43,634 bases of DNA, taken from Bradyrhizobium aeschynomenes (GTDB lineage Bacteria > Pseudomonadota > Alphaproteobacteria > Rhizobiales > Xanthobacteraceae). Positions 8,577-16,715 of the stretch are shown here, in pieces (within the stretch, counting starts at the first letter, position 1; the number at the start of each line of letters is the position of its first letter). Where the stretch lies: the NCBI RefSeq assembly GCF_013178945.1, contig NZ_JABFDM010000015.1, positions 107,107 through 150,740 on the forward strand, given 5' to 3'. Made by a program: the position numbers and the translations under genes. Under the pieces are notes generated by a model, which ran no database searches, had not been told where the DNA came from, and saw nothing but the letters and a program-made list of their open reading frames with translations.

Positions 8577-10279
8577 CGCAGCATGAACCTCCTCGCCAGC
8601 GGCACGGTCGTCGCGGGCGGGCACATCAGCAGCTTGCCGTCGGCGCGGACCTCGAAGGTCTGCGGATCGACCTCGACATGCGGCATCGCTGCGTTTCGGA
8701 CCATGTCCGTCTTGCGCAGCCGGCGCACGTTCTTGATCTGCACGGTCTCACGTCCGAGCCCAAGCTTGGCGCGGATGCCGGCGTCGACCGCGAGCTTGGA
8801 CATGAAGTTGACGCCGAGCCGCTGCGGTGCGGCGCCGAGCGCGCCCCACATCCGCTTCTGGATCATCGGCTCCGACAGACCGAGGCTGCCATTGCCATCG
8901 CCCATCGCGGCCCAGACCGGAAAGCCGTTCTTGATCACCATATAGGGCTTGAGGCCGAACGAGGCGCGGGGCCACAGCACGAGATCGGCCATCTTGCCGA
9001 CCTCGATCGAGCCGACGACATGATCGATGCCGACCGCGATCGCCGGATTGATCGTGAGCTTGGCGACGTAGCGCTTGATGCGCTCATTGTCGGCGCGAAC
9101 TGTCGTCTCCTCTTGCAGGCGGCCGATGCGGTCCTTCATCACGCTCGCAAGCTGCCAGCATTTGGCGACGTTCTCGGCGAGCCGGCCCATGCCCTGGGTG
9201 TCCGTGCCGAAGATCGAGATCGCGCCCATGTCGTGCAGAAAGTCTTCTGCGGCCATCGACTGCGCCCGCACCCGCGCCTCGCCGAACATGACGTCCTCGG
9301 GGGCGTTGTAGTTGAGCTGATGGCAGATCATCGTCATCGGCACGCCCTCCTCCATGCCATAGGAGGTGTAGGGATTCGTCGGGTTGGTCGACGACGGAAT
9401 CACGTTGGGCCAGGACACGACCTTGAGCAGGTCGGGCGCATGGCCGCCGCCGGCGCCCTCGACGTGATACATGTGGATGGTGCGGCCATCGACCGCCGCC
9501 ATCGTGTCCTCGCAGAAGCCGTATTCGTTGATCGAGTCGGTATGCAGATGCACCGCGAAATCGTGACGGTCAGCCGCGATCAGGGTCTTGTCGATCACGT
9601 CAGGCGCCGCGCCAAAATCCTCGTGGATCTTGACCGACATGCCGCCGGCCGCGACGGCCTCTTCCACGGCCTCCGGATTGGAACCACCGCGGCCGAACAG
9701 CGCGTAGTTCAGCGGCGAGAACTCGATCGATTTGAGGAAGTGGCCGAAGTTCGGGCCCGAGCCTGAGCCGACGTCGAACACCGGCCCCGAGCCATTGCCC
9801 ACCATCGTCGTAGTGCCGCCGGCAAGCGCGTGATCCGACTGCTCCGGCGAGATCAGATGCGCGTGGCTTTCGATCGCGCCGGCGGTGACGATGAACGGAC
9901 CGCCGGCGATCGGCGCCGTGGTGTGGCCGACCACCATATCGGGATGCACATCGGGCATGATATCCGGATTGCCGGCCTTGCCGATGCCGACGATGCGGCC
10001 GTCGCGAATGCCGATGTCGGCCTTCACGATGCCGATCACGGCGTCGACGATGGTCGCGTTCTTGACGACGACGTCAAGGGTCTTGTGCTGCGACGTACGG
10101 TGTGCCGCGACGGCCTCGCCGTCGCGCAGGTTCTTGCCGGCGCCAACCAGCAGTTCATGGCCATAGGTGGTGTAGTCGTGCTCGATCTCGGCGAGCAGGC
10201 TGGTATCGGCGAGCCGGACGAGATCGCCCTTGGTCGGGCCATAGAGCTCGGCATAAGCTTGGCGGGTGAGCGTGGCCAT
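8573..10279 (-). CDS. ureC: Urease alpha subunit UreC, divergent type
   Basis: UreC is the catalytic subunit that hydrolyses urea to ammonia and carbamate at a dinickel site. The 568-residue protein keeps every ligand: His139 and His141 (SHAHL), carbamylated Lys217 and His219 (VKIHEDFG), His246 (LHTDS), His272 (YHVEGAGGGH), the flap Cys319-His320 (MICHQL), Arg336 and Asp360 (FGTDTQGMGR). Surrounding loops differ from the common bacterial form: AIESHAHLISPEQ replaces the usual IDTHIHxICPQ, and GNGSGPVFDVGSGSGP replaces the usual GGGTGPA loop. The start MATLTRQAYAELYGPT at 10279 has CGGAG 8 bp upstream. I judge it active but a member of a divergent urease branch, in keeping with its fused partner subunit. 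Confidence 0.95.
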   Translation of the reverse strand: MATLTRQAYAELYGPTKGDLVRLADTSLLAEIEHDYTTYGHELLVGAGKNLRDGEAVAAHRTSQHKTLDVVVKNATIVDAVIGIVKADIGIRDGRIVGIGKAGNPDIMPDVHPDMVVGHTTAPIAGGPFIVTAGAIESHAHLISPEQSDHALAGGTTTMVGNGSGPVFDVGSGSGPNFGHFLKSIEFSPLNYALFGRGGSNPEAVEEAVAAGGMSVKIHEDFGAAPDVIDKTLIAADRHDFAVHLHTDSINEYGFCEDTMAAVDGRTIHMYHVEGAGGGHAPDLLKVVSWPNVIPSSTNPTNPYTSYGMEEGVPMTMICHQLNYNAPEDVMFGEARVRAQSMAAEDFLHDMGAISIFGTDTQGMGRLAENVAKCWQLASVMKDRIGRLQEETTVRADNERIKRYVAKLTINPAIAVGIDHVVGSIEVGKMADLVLWPRASFGLKPYMVIKNGFPVWAAMGDGNGSLGLSEPMIQKRMWGALGAAPQRLGVNFMSKLAVDAGIRAKLGLGRETVQIKNVRRLRKTDMVRNAAMPHVEVDPQTFEVRADGKLLMCPPATTVPLARRFMLR

Positions 10280-10283
10280 GGCT

Positions 10284-10982
10284 TTATGCTCCGAGATAGC
10301 CGCGCGACTGCGCGAGCTTGAGCGCGGCATCGCGAGCGCCGGGCGCATCCAACGGACCGTTGACCAGGCCGGCCTGGCCGCGCACGATCCGGTCGCCTGT
10401 AATCGGCACCAGCCGCACCGATTTGAACACGCCCGGCTCGAAGCGAACGCCGAGGCCCGCGGGCCGGTCGATCTTCATGCCCCAGGCGGCGGCGCGATCG
10501 AAGCGCAAAGCACGATTGACCTCGAAGAAGTGGGTATGGCTGCGCACCTGAATGTCGCGATCGCCGGTGTTGACGACGTCGAGCGTGACTGCCGGCAGTT
10601 CGGTGAACATCGCAATGTCGTCGCCGCCGGCGATGATCTCGCCGGGCACGATGTCGTCAGCCGCGGCGCCTTCTGCCGGCTGGATCGGCTCGAACAGCGC
10701 CATCACCTTGGTGCCCTCGGCGAACATGAGCTCGACATAGAGCATCGGGATCATCTGGGCGACGCCGGGCTCGACATCGTCGGTCGTCAGCAGCCGTCCC
10801 GCCATGTCGCGGATCTCGGCGTAAGGCAGATTGCGGCGCGCGGCGGTCATCACCTCATCGGTGATGTAGGCGACCGCCTCGGGATGGCTCAGCTTGATGC
10901 CCAGCGAGCGGTTGCGCCGCGCCATCTGCGCGGCGTTGAAGATGACGAGACGATCGAGCTCCGTGGGCGACAGGTTCATCAT
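10284..10982 (-). CDS. ureAB: Fused urease gamma-beta subunit (UreA-UreB fusion)
   Basis: This 232-residue protein carries both small structural subunits of urease in one chain. Residues 1-100 match the gamma subunit (NLSPTELDRL, ARRNRSLGIKLSHPEAVAYI, MLYVELMFAEGTKVM). After a short linker rich in Ala, Glu and Asp (about 101-111), residues 112-215 match the beta subunit (PGEIIAGGDDI, VVNTGDRDIQVRSHTHFFEVN, LRFDRAAAWGMKIDRPAG). A gamma-beta fusion is known from Helicobacter UreA and some actinobacteria, while most proteobacteria have separate ureA and ureB. It lies 4 bp upstream of ureC and 12 bp downstream of ureF. No stop or frameshift signal lies at the junction, so the fusion is genuine in this sequence. 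Confidence 0.95.
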   Translation of the reverse strand: MMNLSPTELDRLVIFNAAQMARRNRSLGIKLSHPEAVAYITDEVMTAARRNLPYAEIRDMAGRLLTTDDVEPGVAQMIPMLYVELMFAEGTKVMALFEPIQPAEGAAADDIVPGEIIAGGDDIAMFTELPAVTLDVVNTGDRDIQVRSHTHFFEVNRALRFDRAAAWGMKIDRPAGLGVRFEPGVFKSVRLVPITGDRIVRGQAGLVNGPLDAPGARDAALKLAQSRGYLGA

Positions 10983-10994
10983 GGCCAGGGCACC

Positions 10995-11672
10995 TCAGGT
11001 CGTGAACATCCGCACGTGCCGCAGCGGCCCGCGCGACACGGCGATATCGATGAAGGGCGTGAAGCTCGACGGCATCGCGTCGTCGTCGGGCGTGTCCGTG
11101 AGTAGTTCGGAGAGCAGCGCGCGGGCGCGCGTCAGGCTCTGCTGCGAGTCGATGTGACCGATCAGGCCGAGCCGCACCGCGGCGCTGACGAGGCCGGTGA
11201 TGAGCGTCCAACCTGAGACGAGCTCAGCGGCATCAAGGCTCAGGCCGGCGTCGCGGCCGGTGATCGCCTGCACGACGGCGAGGTGCCCCAGCCTCGGATC
11301 GGCCGAGACGCGCGCGCGGTAGGATACGGATAAGGGCTTTGCGAGCTTGACCCAGACACCGAGCAACGCCCTGCCCGCGCGCCGCGAACCGTCGCGCATC
11401 TCGGCGGATGAAGTCGTGGCTTCGGCAAGGCGATCGACCGAACTGATTGCGTCGGTGTCGCTCGCGCGCCAGGCACGCCGCAGCAGGATGCGATCCATCG
11501 TCGCCCAGCGCTGCGCCAGATGATCAGCGATGACACCGTCGAGATCGTCGTGGCCGGCCAACAGGCCGTCGGCAGCGAGGCCCTCGACGCCCCAGGAAAA
11601 TGCAAAACCGCCGGCGGGAAAGGCACTGTCGCCGAGCTGCAGCAACGCGAGCGCCTCGCCGCGGTCAAACAT
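10995..11672 (-). CDS. ureF: Urease accessory protein UreF
   Basis: UreF is an all-helical protein that binds UreD and gates UreG during urease activation. The 225-residue protein shows LLQLGDSAFPAGGFAFSWGVEGL near the N-terminus, which is the UreF signature (D[ST]xxPxGxFxxSxGLE), and a C-terminal helix ending in a conserved-type Arg-rich tail (SRGPLRHVRMF). The start at 11672 overlaps the ureE stop by 8 bp, and ureAB begins 12 bp after its end, so it is an internal operon gene. The length is normal. Confidence 0.9.
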   Translation of the reverse strand: MFDRGEALALLQLGDSAFPAGGFAFSWGVEGLAADGLLAGHDDLDGVIADHLAQRWATMDRILLRRAWRASDTDAISSVDRLAEATTSSAEMRDGSRRAGRALLGVWVKLAKPLSVSYRARVSADPRLGHLAVVQAITGRDAGLSLDAAELVSGWTLITGLVSAAVRLGLIGHIDSQQSLTRARALLSELLTDTPDDDAMPSSFTPFIDIAVSRGPLRHVRMFTT

Positions 11673-12114
11673 CTCTGCGCTCCACGACTTCGCCGGACTC
11701 GATCAGGGGCCGAATACGGGCGCGGTAGTTGTCGACCGGCGCGTCGAGCAGGACGACCAGATGGTCACCCTCGAAGCGCACGCGCCAATGCAGGTTGCCG
11801 GCATGCCAGCCGAGCTTGAGCGCGCTCGCCGCGTCACGCGCGCGCAGGCGCCAGACCTGCTGCTCGCCGAAGCGGGCAATGATGGCGCGCTCGGGTTCGA
11901 GATACAGCAGCGCGCCGTCGACCAGCTCTTCGTCGCGATCGAGACTGACCGCGCAATCGGTCCCGCGATCGGTGGTCAGGCGGAAACGCTTGCGGCCGGC
12001 ATCGGCCGGCGGCACGAACAGCAGCTCGATGCCGCCGTGGTGCTTCAGCGTGTGGAGTTGCCGGGCATAGGCCTTGTCGTCGGCGCGTCCAATGATGCCG
12101 TGCAGACGCAGCAT
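11665..12114 (-). CDS. ureE: Urease accessory protein UreE, nickel chaperone without His-rich tail
   Basis: UreE is a dimeric metallochaperone that hands nickel to UreG. The 149-residue protein has the N-terminal peptide-binding domain (to about residue 70) and the ferredoxin-like nickel domain with LGWHAGNLHW (His104 and His109), VVLLDAPVDNYRARI and a short end. The C-terminal His-rich stretch seen in Klebsiella UreE is absent, so nickel storage capacity should be low; transfer relies on the interface His. The start MLRLHGIIGR at 12114 is chosen because AGAGGA lies 9 bp upstream and the family begins here; an in-frame ATG 12 codons earlier lacks this. It is the first gene of the urease operon. 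Confidence 0.85.
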   Translation of the reverse strand: MLRLHGIIGRADDKAYARQLHTLKHHGGIELLFVPPADAGRKRFRLTTDRGTDCAVSLDRDEELVDGALLYLEPERAIIARFGEQQVWRLRARDAASALKLGWHAGNLHWRVRFEGDHLVVLLDAPVDNYRARIRPLIESGEVVERRDV

Positions 12115-12154
12115 CGGCGGTGGTCCTCTTTGTTCGTCAGTTCTCGGCATTGGG

Positions 12155-12202
12155 CCTCATGGTTCGAGACGCCCGCCAAGTGGCGGGCTCCTCACCATGA
12201 GG
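12155..12202. repeat. REP-like palindromic element, copy 1
   Basis: A perfect outer stem CCTCATGG / CCATGAGG encloses a perfect inner stem GCCCGCC / GGCGGGC with an AAGT loop. The interior strands read TTCGAGAC on the left and TCCTCA on the right. The same core, inverted, occurs at 12263-12306. It lies between the ureE start and the ABM gene. Confidence 0.8.
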
Positions 12203-12262
12203 GTTGAGAGTTTCGCGGTGCGTTAGCTCGCTATGAGTTTTCTCCCGCCACACCCGCCGCCC

Positions 12263-12306
12263 TCGTCCTGAGGAGCCCGCCGCTTGGCGGGCGTCTCGAA
12301 GGACGA
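12263..12306. repeat. REP-like palindromic element, copy 2 (inverted relative to copy 1)
   Basis: The outer stem is TCGTCCT / AGGACGA and the inner stem GCCCGCC / GGCGGGC with a GCTT loop. Read on the opposite strand it has the same interior as copy 1 (TTCGAGAC, the inner stem, TCCTCA), but the outer arms differ in a compensated way so that pairing is kept. The two copies form a head-to-head pair like a bacterial interspersed mosaic element. Confidence 0.8.
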
Positions 12307-12332
12307 TTGGCGGACTGAGCTATCGCAGCGCC

Positions 12333-12635
12333 CTACCGCATCGTTGCCGATACCTCCTGCGAGGTCACCAGAATGACCTCGCCGTCGAGGATCGGCTTGG
12401 CGATGCCGAAGAAGGTCGCCACCGCGGCGGAGCCGTTGTGGCGGTCCATCGCGGCCTTGTCGGCGAAGCGCTCATAGGTGGTGAACAGACCGGGCTCGGT
12501 CTCGCTCTGCGAGATGAAGAACCCGATCGTCTCCGGCTCGTTGGCCGCGACATGGGCCGCGACGGCGACGAGGGCGTCGCGCATCGTGGCCTCGTGTCCC
12601 GCCTTGGCCCTGATGACCGCGGTGATGGTGATCAT
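12333..12635 (-). CDS. ABM-domain monooxygenase-like protein (YgiN-type)
   Basis: The 100-residue protein is a single antibiotic-biosynthesis-monooxygenase (ABM) domain: ITITAVIRAKAGHEATMRDAL at the N-terminus, GFFISQSETEPGLFTTYERF in the middle (the strand carrying the conserved E..Y/W pattern), and DRHNGSAAVATFF with the conserved His. Family members are dimeric cofactor-free oxygenases or quinol monooxygenases, and many have no known substrate. Its ATG overlaps the amidase stop by one base (TGATG), so it is translationally coupled to the amidase. That suggests a job linked to the amide substrate or product, but the function cannot be named. Confidence 0.85.
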   Translation of the reverse strand: MITITAVIRAKAGHEATMRDALVAVAAHVAANEPETIGFFISQSETEPGLFTTYERFADKAAMDRHNGSAAVATFFGIAKPILDGEVILVTSQEVSATMR

Positions 12636-14149
12636 CAGAACTTCTTCCAGTCACCGTCGGCCTCGAACGCCGCCGCCGCCTGGTAGATCGTGGACTCCGC
12701 ATAGTCCTTGCCGATCAGCATCAGGCCGACCGGCAGGCCGTCAGAGAGGCCGCAGGGCACCGTCATCGCGGGATGACCGGTGACGTCGAACGGGCTCGTC
12801 GTCGCGGTCATTTCGAAGGCGCGCTGCACGACTTCGGCGAGCGGCGCGTCCTTGGCCGGGATCGGCGTCGCGACGCAGGGCAAGGTCGGCATCAGCAACA
12901 GATCGTAGGAGCCGAACATGGCGTCATAGGCCGCCTTGGCCTGGATCGCGATGTTGCGCGACTTGGCGTAATAGCGGCCGCGATAGTGCTCGAGGCCCCA
13001 CTGGCCGACCAGCATGGTCAGCTTCAAGGTCACTGACAGATCGTCGGCACGCGTGCGCCAGCCGGAATGCGCGTCGAGCAGGCCGACGTCGTAGAGGCCC
13101 TTCCAGTTGAAGCCCATGCCATTGCCGAGCATCATCTGCACCAGGAAGCCTTCCAGCGTGATCGGATTCCACGCCGCCAGCGCATGCATGTGCTCGGGGA
13201 TCGACACCTCCGAGACGCTGGCGCCCATCTTGGCGAAGCGCTCCGCGCCGGCCTTGACCTTGGACACCACGCCCTCTTCCATGTTCGGTGCGCTGAAGCC
13301 TTCCTTGAGCACGCCGATCTTGAGGCCCTTGACGCCCTTGCCGAGCGCCTCGGTGTATGCCGAGACCTTCGGCGCGTATTGCCGCGGATCGAGGCCGTCG
13401 GCGCCCGCCAGCACTTCGAGCAGCAGCGCGTTGTCCTTGACGTTGGCCGTCATCGGTCCGGTGTGGTCGATCGTCGACTCGATCGGCATCACGCCGGTGT
13501 AGGGCACGAGGCCGTGGGTCGCCTTCATGCCGTAGATGCCGCAATAGGACGCGGGGATGCGGATGGAGCCGCCCTGGTCGCCGCCAATGGACATGTCGAC
13601 CTCGCCGGCCGCCACCAGCGCGGCGCTGCCCGACGACGAGCCGCCGGCCGAATAGCCCATCTTCCAGGGGTTGTGCACCGGCGCCGGATCGGACGTGTGG
13701 CTGCCGCCGGACAGGCAGAAATGCTCGCACACGGCCTTGCCGACGATCGTTCCGCCGGCATCGAGGATGCGCGAGACGATGGTCGCGTCAGCGGCGGGAA
13801 TGAAGCCCTCGAGCGTGGTCGAGCCGTTCATCATGGGAACGCCGGCGAGTGCGACGTTGTCCTTCAGCACGACGGTACGGCCGGCGAGCTTGCCGGAGCC
13901 TGCGCCCTTCACCTCGGTCTTGATCGCCCAGGCGTTGTACTTGTTCTCCTTGGCCGGCGGCTTGGCACCCGGGGTGCGCGGATATTTCACCGGCGGCAGC
14001 GGGTTCGGCAGTTCGTCGATGATGTCGTACTGATCGAACATGCCACCCATCAGCGACAGATATTCGGCGGCCTCCTCGACCGTCATGTTCATGTGCAGGC
14101 TGGCGGCGAGATCGGCGACTTCCTCGGCATTCGGGCGTTTGATTGACAT
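12635..14149 (-). CDS. Amidase-signature family amidase
   Basis: The enzyme hydrolyses a carboxamide to acid and ammonia in the cytoplasm. The 504-residue protein has the complete Ser-cisSer-Lys triad at Lys96 (LKDNVA), Ser171 (SAGGSSSGSAALV) and Ser195 (GGDQGGSIRIPA). These positions and the N-terminal helical region (residues 1-60) fit the enantioselective amidases associated with nitrile hydratase in Rhodococcus and Pseudomonas. The start at 14149 has AAGGA 9 bp upstream. It follows the ABC transporter genes by 85 bp on the same strand and is coupled to the ABM gene, so the likely substrate is an amide brought in by that transporter. No nitrile hydratase gene is present. Confidence 0.92.
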   Translation of the reverse strand: MSIKRPNAEEVADLAASLHMNMTVEEAAEYLSLMGGMFDQYDIIDELPNPLPPVKYPRTPGAKPPAKENKYNAWAIKTEVKGAGSGKLAGRTVVLKDNVALAGVPMMNGSTTLEGFIPAADATIVSRILDAGGTIVGKAVCEHFCLSGGSHTSDPAPVHNPWKMGYSAGGSSSGSAALVAAGEVDMSIGGDQGGSIRIPASYCGIYGMKATHGLVPYTGVMPIESTIDHTGPMTANVKDNALLLEVLAGADGLDPRQYAPKVSAYTEALGKGVKGLKIGVLKEGFSAPNMEEGVVSKVKAGAERFAKMGASVSEVSIPEHMHALAAWNPITLEGFLVQMMLGNGMGFNWKGLYDVGLLDAHSGWRTRADDLSVTLKLTMLVGQWGLEHYRGRYYAKSRNIAIQAKAAYDAMFGSYDLLLMPTLPCVATPIPAKDAPLAEVVQRAFEMTATTSPFDVTGHPAMTVPCGLSDGLPVGLMLIGKDYAESTIYQAAAAFEADGDWKKF

Positions 14150-14234
14150 GAGTCATCCTTTCTTGTGAGGACAAGCTGGAGCAGAGACAGGAGTGTGCAG
14201 TTCAGTTGCGCCGGCGCAGCCGCGCCGGAATTCG

Positions 14235-14936
14235 CTAGCTCGGGATCATCTGACCTTCCCGGGCCAACAAAGTCTCACGGTCGAGTTCCTCGGTGATGCG
14301 TCCCTTCTGGATGTGCAGGATGCGGTCCGATAACGACGTGATGAATTCGAGGTTCTGCTCGACGACGATGAGGGACATCTTCCAGCGCGTCTTCAGCGCC
14401 AGCAAGGTCTCGATGATCTCCTCGATGATCGAGGGCTGAATGCCTTCGGTGGGTTCGTCCAGCAGGATCAGCTTCGGCTTGGTGCAAAGGCAGCGGGCCA
14501 GCGCCAGCAATTGCTGCTCGCCGCCGGACAGCGCGCCGCCGCGGCGGTCGAGCAGCCGCACCAGGCGCGGGAAATCCTGCAGCACTGTATCGATGACGCC
14601 ACGGTCTTCCTTGGGTGCCGCGGCGAGGCCCATGCGGAGATTCTCCATCACCGACAGATCCGGGAAGATCTCGCGGCCCTGCGGCACCAGGCCGATGCCG
14701 AGCCGCGAACGCTCGTGCGGTTTCAAATGCGTGATGGTCTTGCCGGCGAACACGACCGAGCCGTCGGTGGTCGGCAGATGCCCCATCAGGGTGCGCAGCG
14801 CCGTGGTCTTGCCCATGCCGTTATGGCCGAGGATGCCGAGATACTCGCCGTCGGCGACCGTCAGATCGACGCCGAACAGGATCGGGATCCGGCCGTAGCC
14901 GGACTTGAGACCCTTGACCTCGAGAAGCGTGCTCAT
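14235..14936 (-). CDS. ABC transporter ATP-binding protein, LivF/UrtE type
   Basis: This is the second ATPase of a branched-chain-type importer. The 233-residue protein shows Walker A GHNGMGKTT (residues 37-45), signature LSGGEQQLLALAR, Walker B LILLDEPTEGIQPS and the switch His in VVEQN. The GHNGMGKTT form and EPTEGIQPS are close to UrtE of urea transporters. The start MSTLLEVKGLKSGYG at 14936 forms an ATGA overlap with the preceding ATPase gene, which decides it over a much longer in-frame extension lying inside that gene. The amidase gene follows 85 bp downstream. Confidence 0.93.
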   Translation of the reverse strand: MSTLLEVKGLKSGYGRIPILFGVDLTVADGEYLGILGHNGMGKTTALRTLMGHLPTTDGSVVFAGKTITHLKPHERSRLGIGLVPQGREIFPDLSVMENLRMGLAAAPKEDRGVIDTVLQDFPRLVRLLDRRGGALSGGEQQLLALARCLCTKPKLILLDEPTEGIQPSIIEEIIETLLALKTRWKMSLIVVEQNLEFITSLSDRILHIQKGRITEELDRETLLAREGQMIPS

Positions 14937-15661
14937 GCCGCCACCTTCTTGCCGAGATAGACGTCGCGGACGCGCTGGTCGGCGAGCACCTTGTCGACGG
15001 TGTCCTCGACCAGCACGCGGCCCTGATGGAACACGGTGACGCGCTTGGCGATCTGCTTGATGAACTCCATGTCGTGCTCGACGACGACGATGGCGCGGGT
15101 CTGGTTGATCTCGCGGATGATCGCAGCGGTATGGAACGTCTCCTCGTCGGTCATCCCCGCGGCGGGCTCGTCGAGCAGGATCAGTTCCGGCTCGGCCGCG
15201 AGCACCATGCCGATCTCGACCCACTGCCGCTGGCCGTGCGAGAGCGTCGCGACGATGCTTTCGGCATAGTCGGTCAACCGGATCATCTCCAGCACCGCGT
15301 CGACGGCAGGTCCCTGCTGCCGCGGCGTCGCCTTGCGGCGCACGGCCATCCAGATGTTCTCGCGCACCGAGAGACCGTTGAACACGTTCGGCACCTGGGT
15401 CTTGATGCCGATGCCCATGCGCGCGATCTCGTGCGAAGCCTTGCCGGCGATCGGCAGGCCGCGGAACGCGATGGAGCCGGACGTCGGCACCAGCTGTCCC
15501 GTGAGGGTCTTGAAGAACGTGCTCTTGCCGGCGCCGTTCGGGCCGATCAGGCAGCGCAGCTCCATCTCCTGCAAGGTGAAGGTGATGTCGTCATTGGCGA
15601 CCACGCCGCCGAAGCGCATCGTCAGGTGCTCGGCCTTGAGCAGAGGGACAAGTTCCGCCAT
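14933..15661 (-). CDS. ABC transporter ATP-binding protein, LivG/UrtD type
   Basis: This is the first ATPase of the importer. The 242-residue protein shows LTMRFGGVVANDDITF, Walker A GPNGAGKST (residues 40-48), the signature LSHGQRQWVEIGM, Walker B LILLDEPAAGMTDEE and VVVEHDMEF. The LSHGQ[KR]QW signature is typical of UrtD in urea transporters and differs from the LAYGxQR form of LivG, which supports a urea or amide substrate. The start MAELVPLLKAEHL at 15661 lies one base after the stop of the permease gene; an earlier in-frame start adds an Arg-rich stretch from that gene. Confidence 0.93.
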   Translation of the reverse strand: MAELVPLLKAEHLTMRFGGVVANDDITFTLQEMELRCLIGPNGAGKSTFFKTLTGQLVPTSGSIAFRGLPIAGKASHEIARMGIGIKTQVPNVFNGLSVRENIWMAVRRKATPRQQGPAVDAVLEMIRLTDYAESIVATLSHGQRQWVEIGMVLAAEPELILLDEPAAGMTDEETFHTAAIIREINQTRAIVVVEHDMEFIKQIAKRVTVFHQGRVLVEDTVDKVLADQRVRDVYLGKKVAA

Positions 15662-15662
15662 G

Positions 15663-16715
15663 TCATTCGGCTCCTGCGGGATGCGGCGCCGCCGCCGACG
15701 GCACCGGGCCATTGGTCTTCGGCTTCTTGTCCGGGATCAGCCGCATGACCAGATCACGCGCGGTCGGGAAGATGCCCTTGGGCAGCAGCAGCACGAACAC
15801 GACCAGCACGCCGCCGAGCACGAGGTTCGAGTTCAGAAGCTGCTGCGAGCCGATATAGGCGACGATATATTCGATCACGACGCAGCCGATGATCGGTCCG
15901 AGCAAGGTGCCGAGCCCGCCGACGGTGATCCAGATGATGATCTCCGCCGAGAGCGACAGGCTGAAGATGGTCGGGCTGACGAAGGCGCCCCAATTGACGT
16001 AGAGCGCGCCGGCAAGACCCGCGATGGCGCCGCCGAGAATGAAGGTCAGGCATTTCACCAGGCGCGGATCGTAGCCGAGCAGCGAGGCCCGCACTTCGTT
16101 CTCGCGCACGGCGACGATGATGCGACCGGCCGGCAGCGCCAGCAGCAGCCGCAGCAGCAGGAACACGCCGAGCAGCACATAGGCCGTCGTCCACCACGAC
16201 TGCTCCGGCGAGAGCACCGTCGACGGATCGAACGGCATGTTGAAGGTCGGCACCGCCGGCATGCCGTTGAAGCCGCCGAGCAGCGCCTTGCCGATCTTGT
16301 AGGCGTCGCCCGAGGTCGAGTTGACCGAGTTGAACAGGATCAAGGTGACGGTGAGCGTGATGACCCCGAGATAGACGTCCGAGATGCGGCCGAAGAAGAT
16401 GAAGTAGCCGAGGATCGCCGCGAACAGCGCGGGCACCACGATCGCCAGCAGGATTGCCGGCGTCGAGTCCTGAAAGTTCACTGCCGCGATCGCATAGGCG
16501 TAGCCGCCGAGGCCGAAGAACGCGGTCTGGCCGAACGACAGGATGCCGCCATAGCCCCAGATGAAGGCGAGGCTCAGCGCCAGCACCGACATCGCGGCGA
16601 ACAACGTCAGCTGCATCAGGCCGAACAGCTCGATCACGCTCGGCACGATCGCGATCACGCCGATGGCGACAACGGTGCCCGCGGCCTGGAGCGCGAGACG
16701 AAGGCGCTTGTCCAT
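15663..16715 (-). CDS. ABC transporter permease, LivM/UrtC type
   Basis: This is an inner-membrane permease subunit of about ten hydrophobic segments. The 350-residue protein begins MDKRLRLALQAAGTVVAIG and carries the family landmarks LALSLAFIWGYGGILSFGQTAFFGLGGYA (described here by position, about residues 45-75, key residues Gly-Gly-Leu-Ser-Phe-Gly-Gln) and AVRENEVRASLLGYD, the EAA-like loop that contacts the ATPases. The start at 16715 overlaps the LivH-type stop by one base (TGATG). The frame is open far upstream, but that part is the wrong frame of the LivH-type gene. Confidence 0.92.
   Translation of the reverse strand: MDKRLRLALQAAGTVVAIGVIAIVPSVIELFGLMQLTLFAAMSVLALSLAFIWGYGGILSFGQTAFFGLGGYAYAIAAVNFQDSTPAILLAIVVPALFAAILGYFIFFGRISDVYLGVITLTVTLILFNSVNSTSGDAYKIGKALLGGFNGMPAVPTFNMPFDPSTVLSPEQSWWTTAYVLLGVFLLLRLLLALPAGRIIVAVRENEVRASLLGYDPRLVKCLTFILGGAIAGLAGALYVNWGAFVSPTIFSLSLSAEIIIWITVGGLGTLLGPIIGCVVIEYIVAYIGSQQLLNSNLVLGGVLVVFVLLLPKGIFPTARDLVMRLIPDKKPKTNGPVPSAAAPHPAGAE

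Noticed and set aside
8678..9766. Plus-strand 362-codon frame opposite ureC
   Set aside because: Composition dominated by Asp, His, Arg and Ala in the manner of antisense frames of GC-rich genes; ureC is certain here.
8573..10279. Idea that the divergent UreC is an inactive paralog
   Set aside because: All nickel ligands, the carbamylated Lys and the flap Cys-His are present, and a full set of accessory genes accompanies it.
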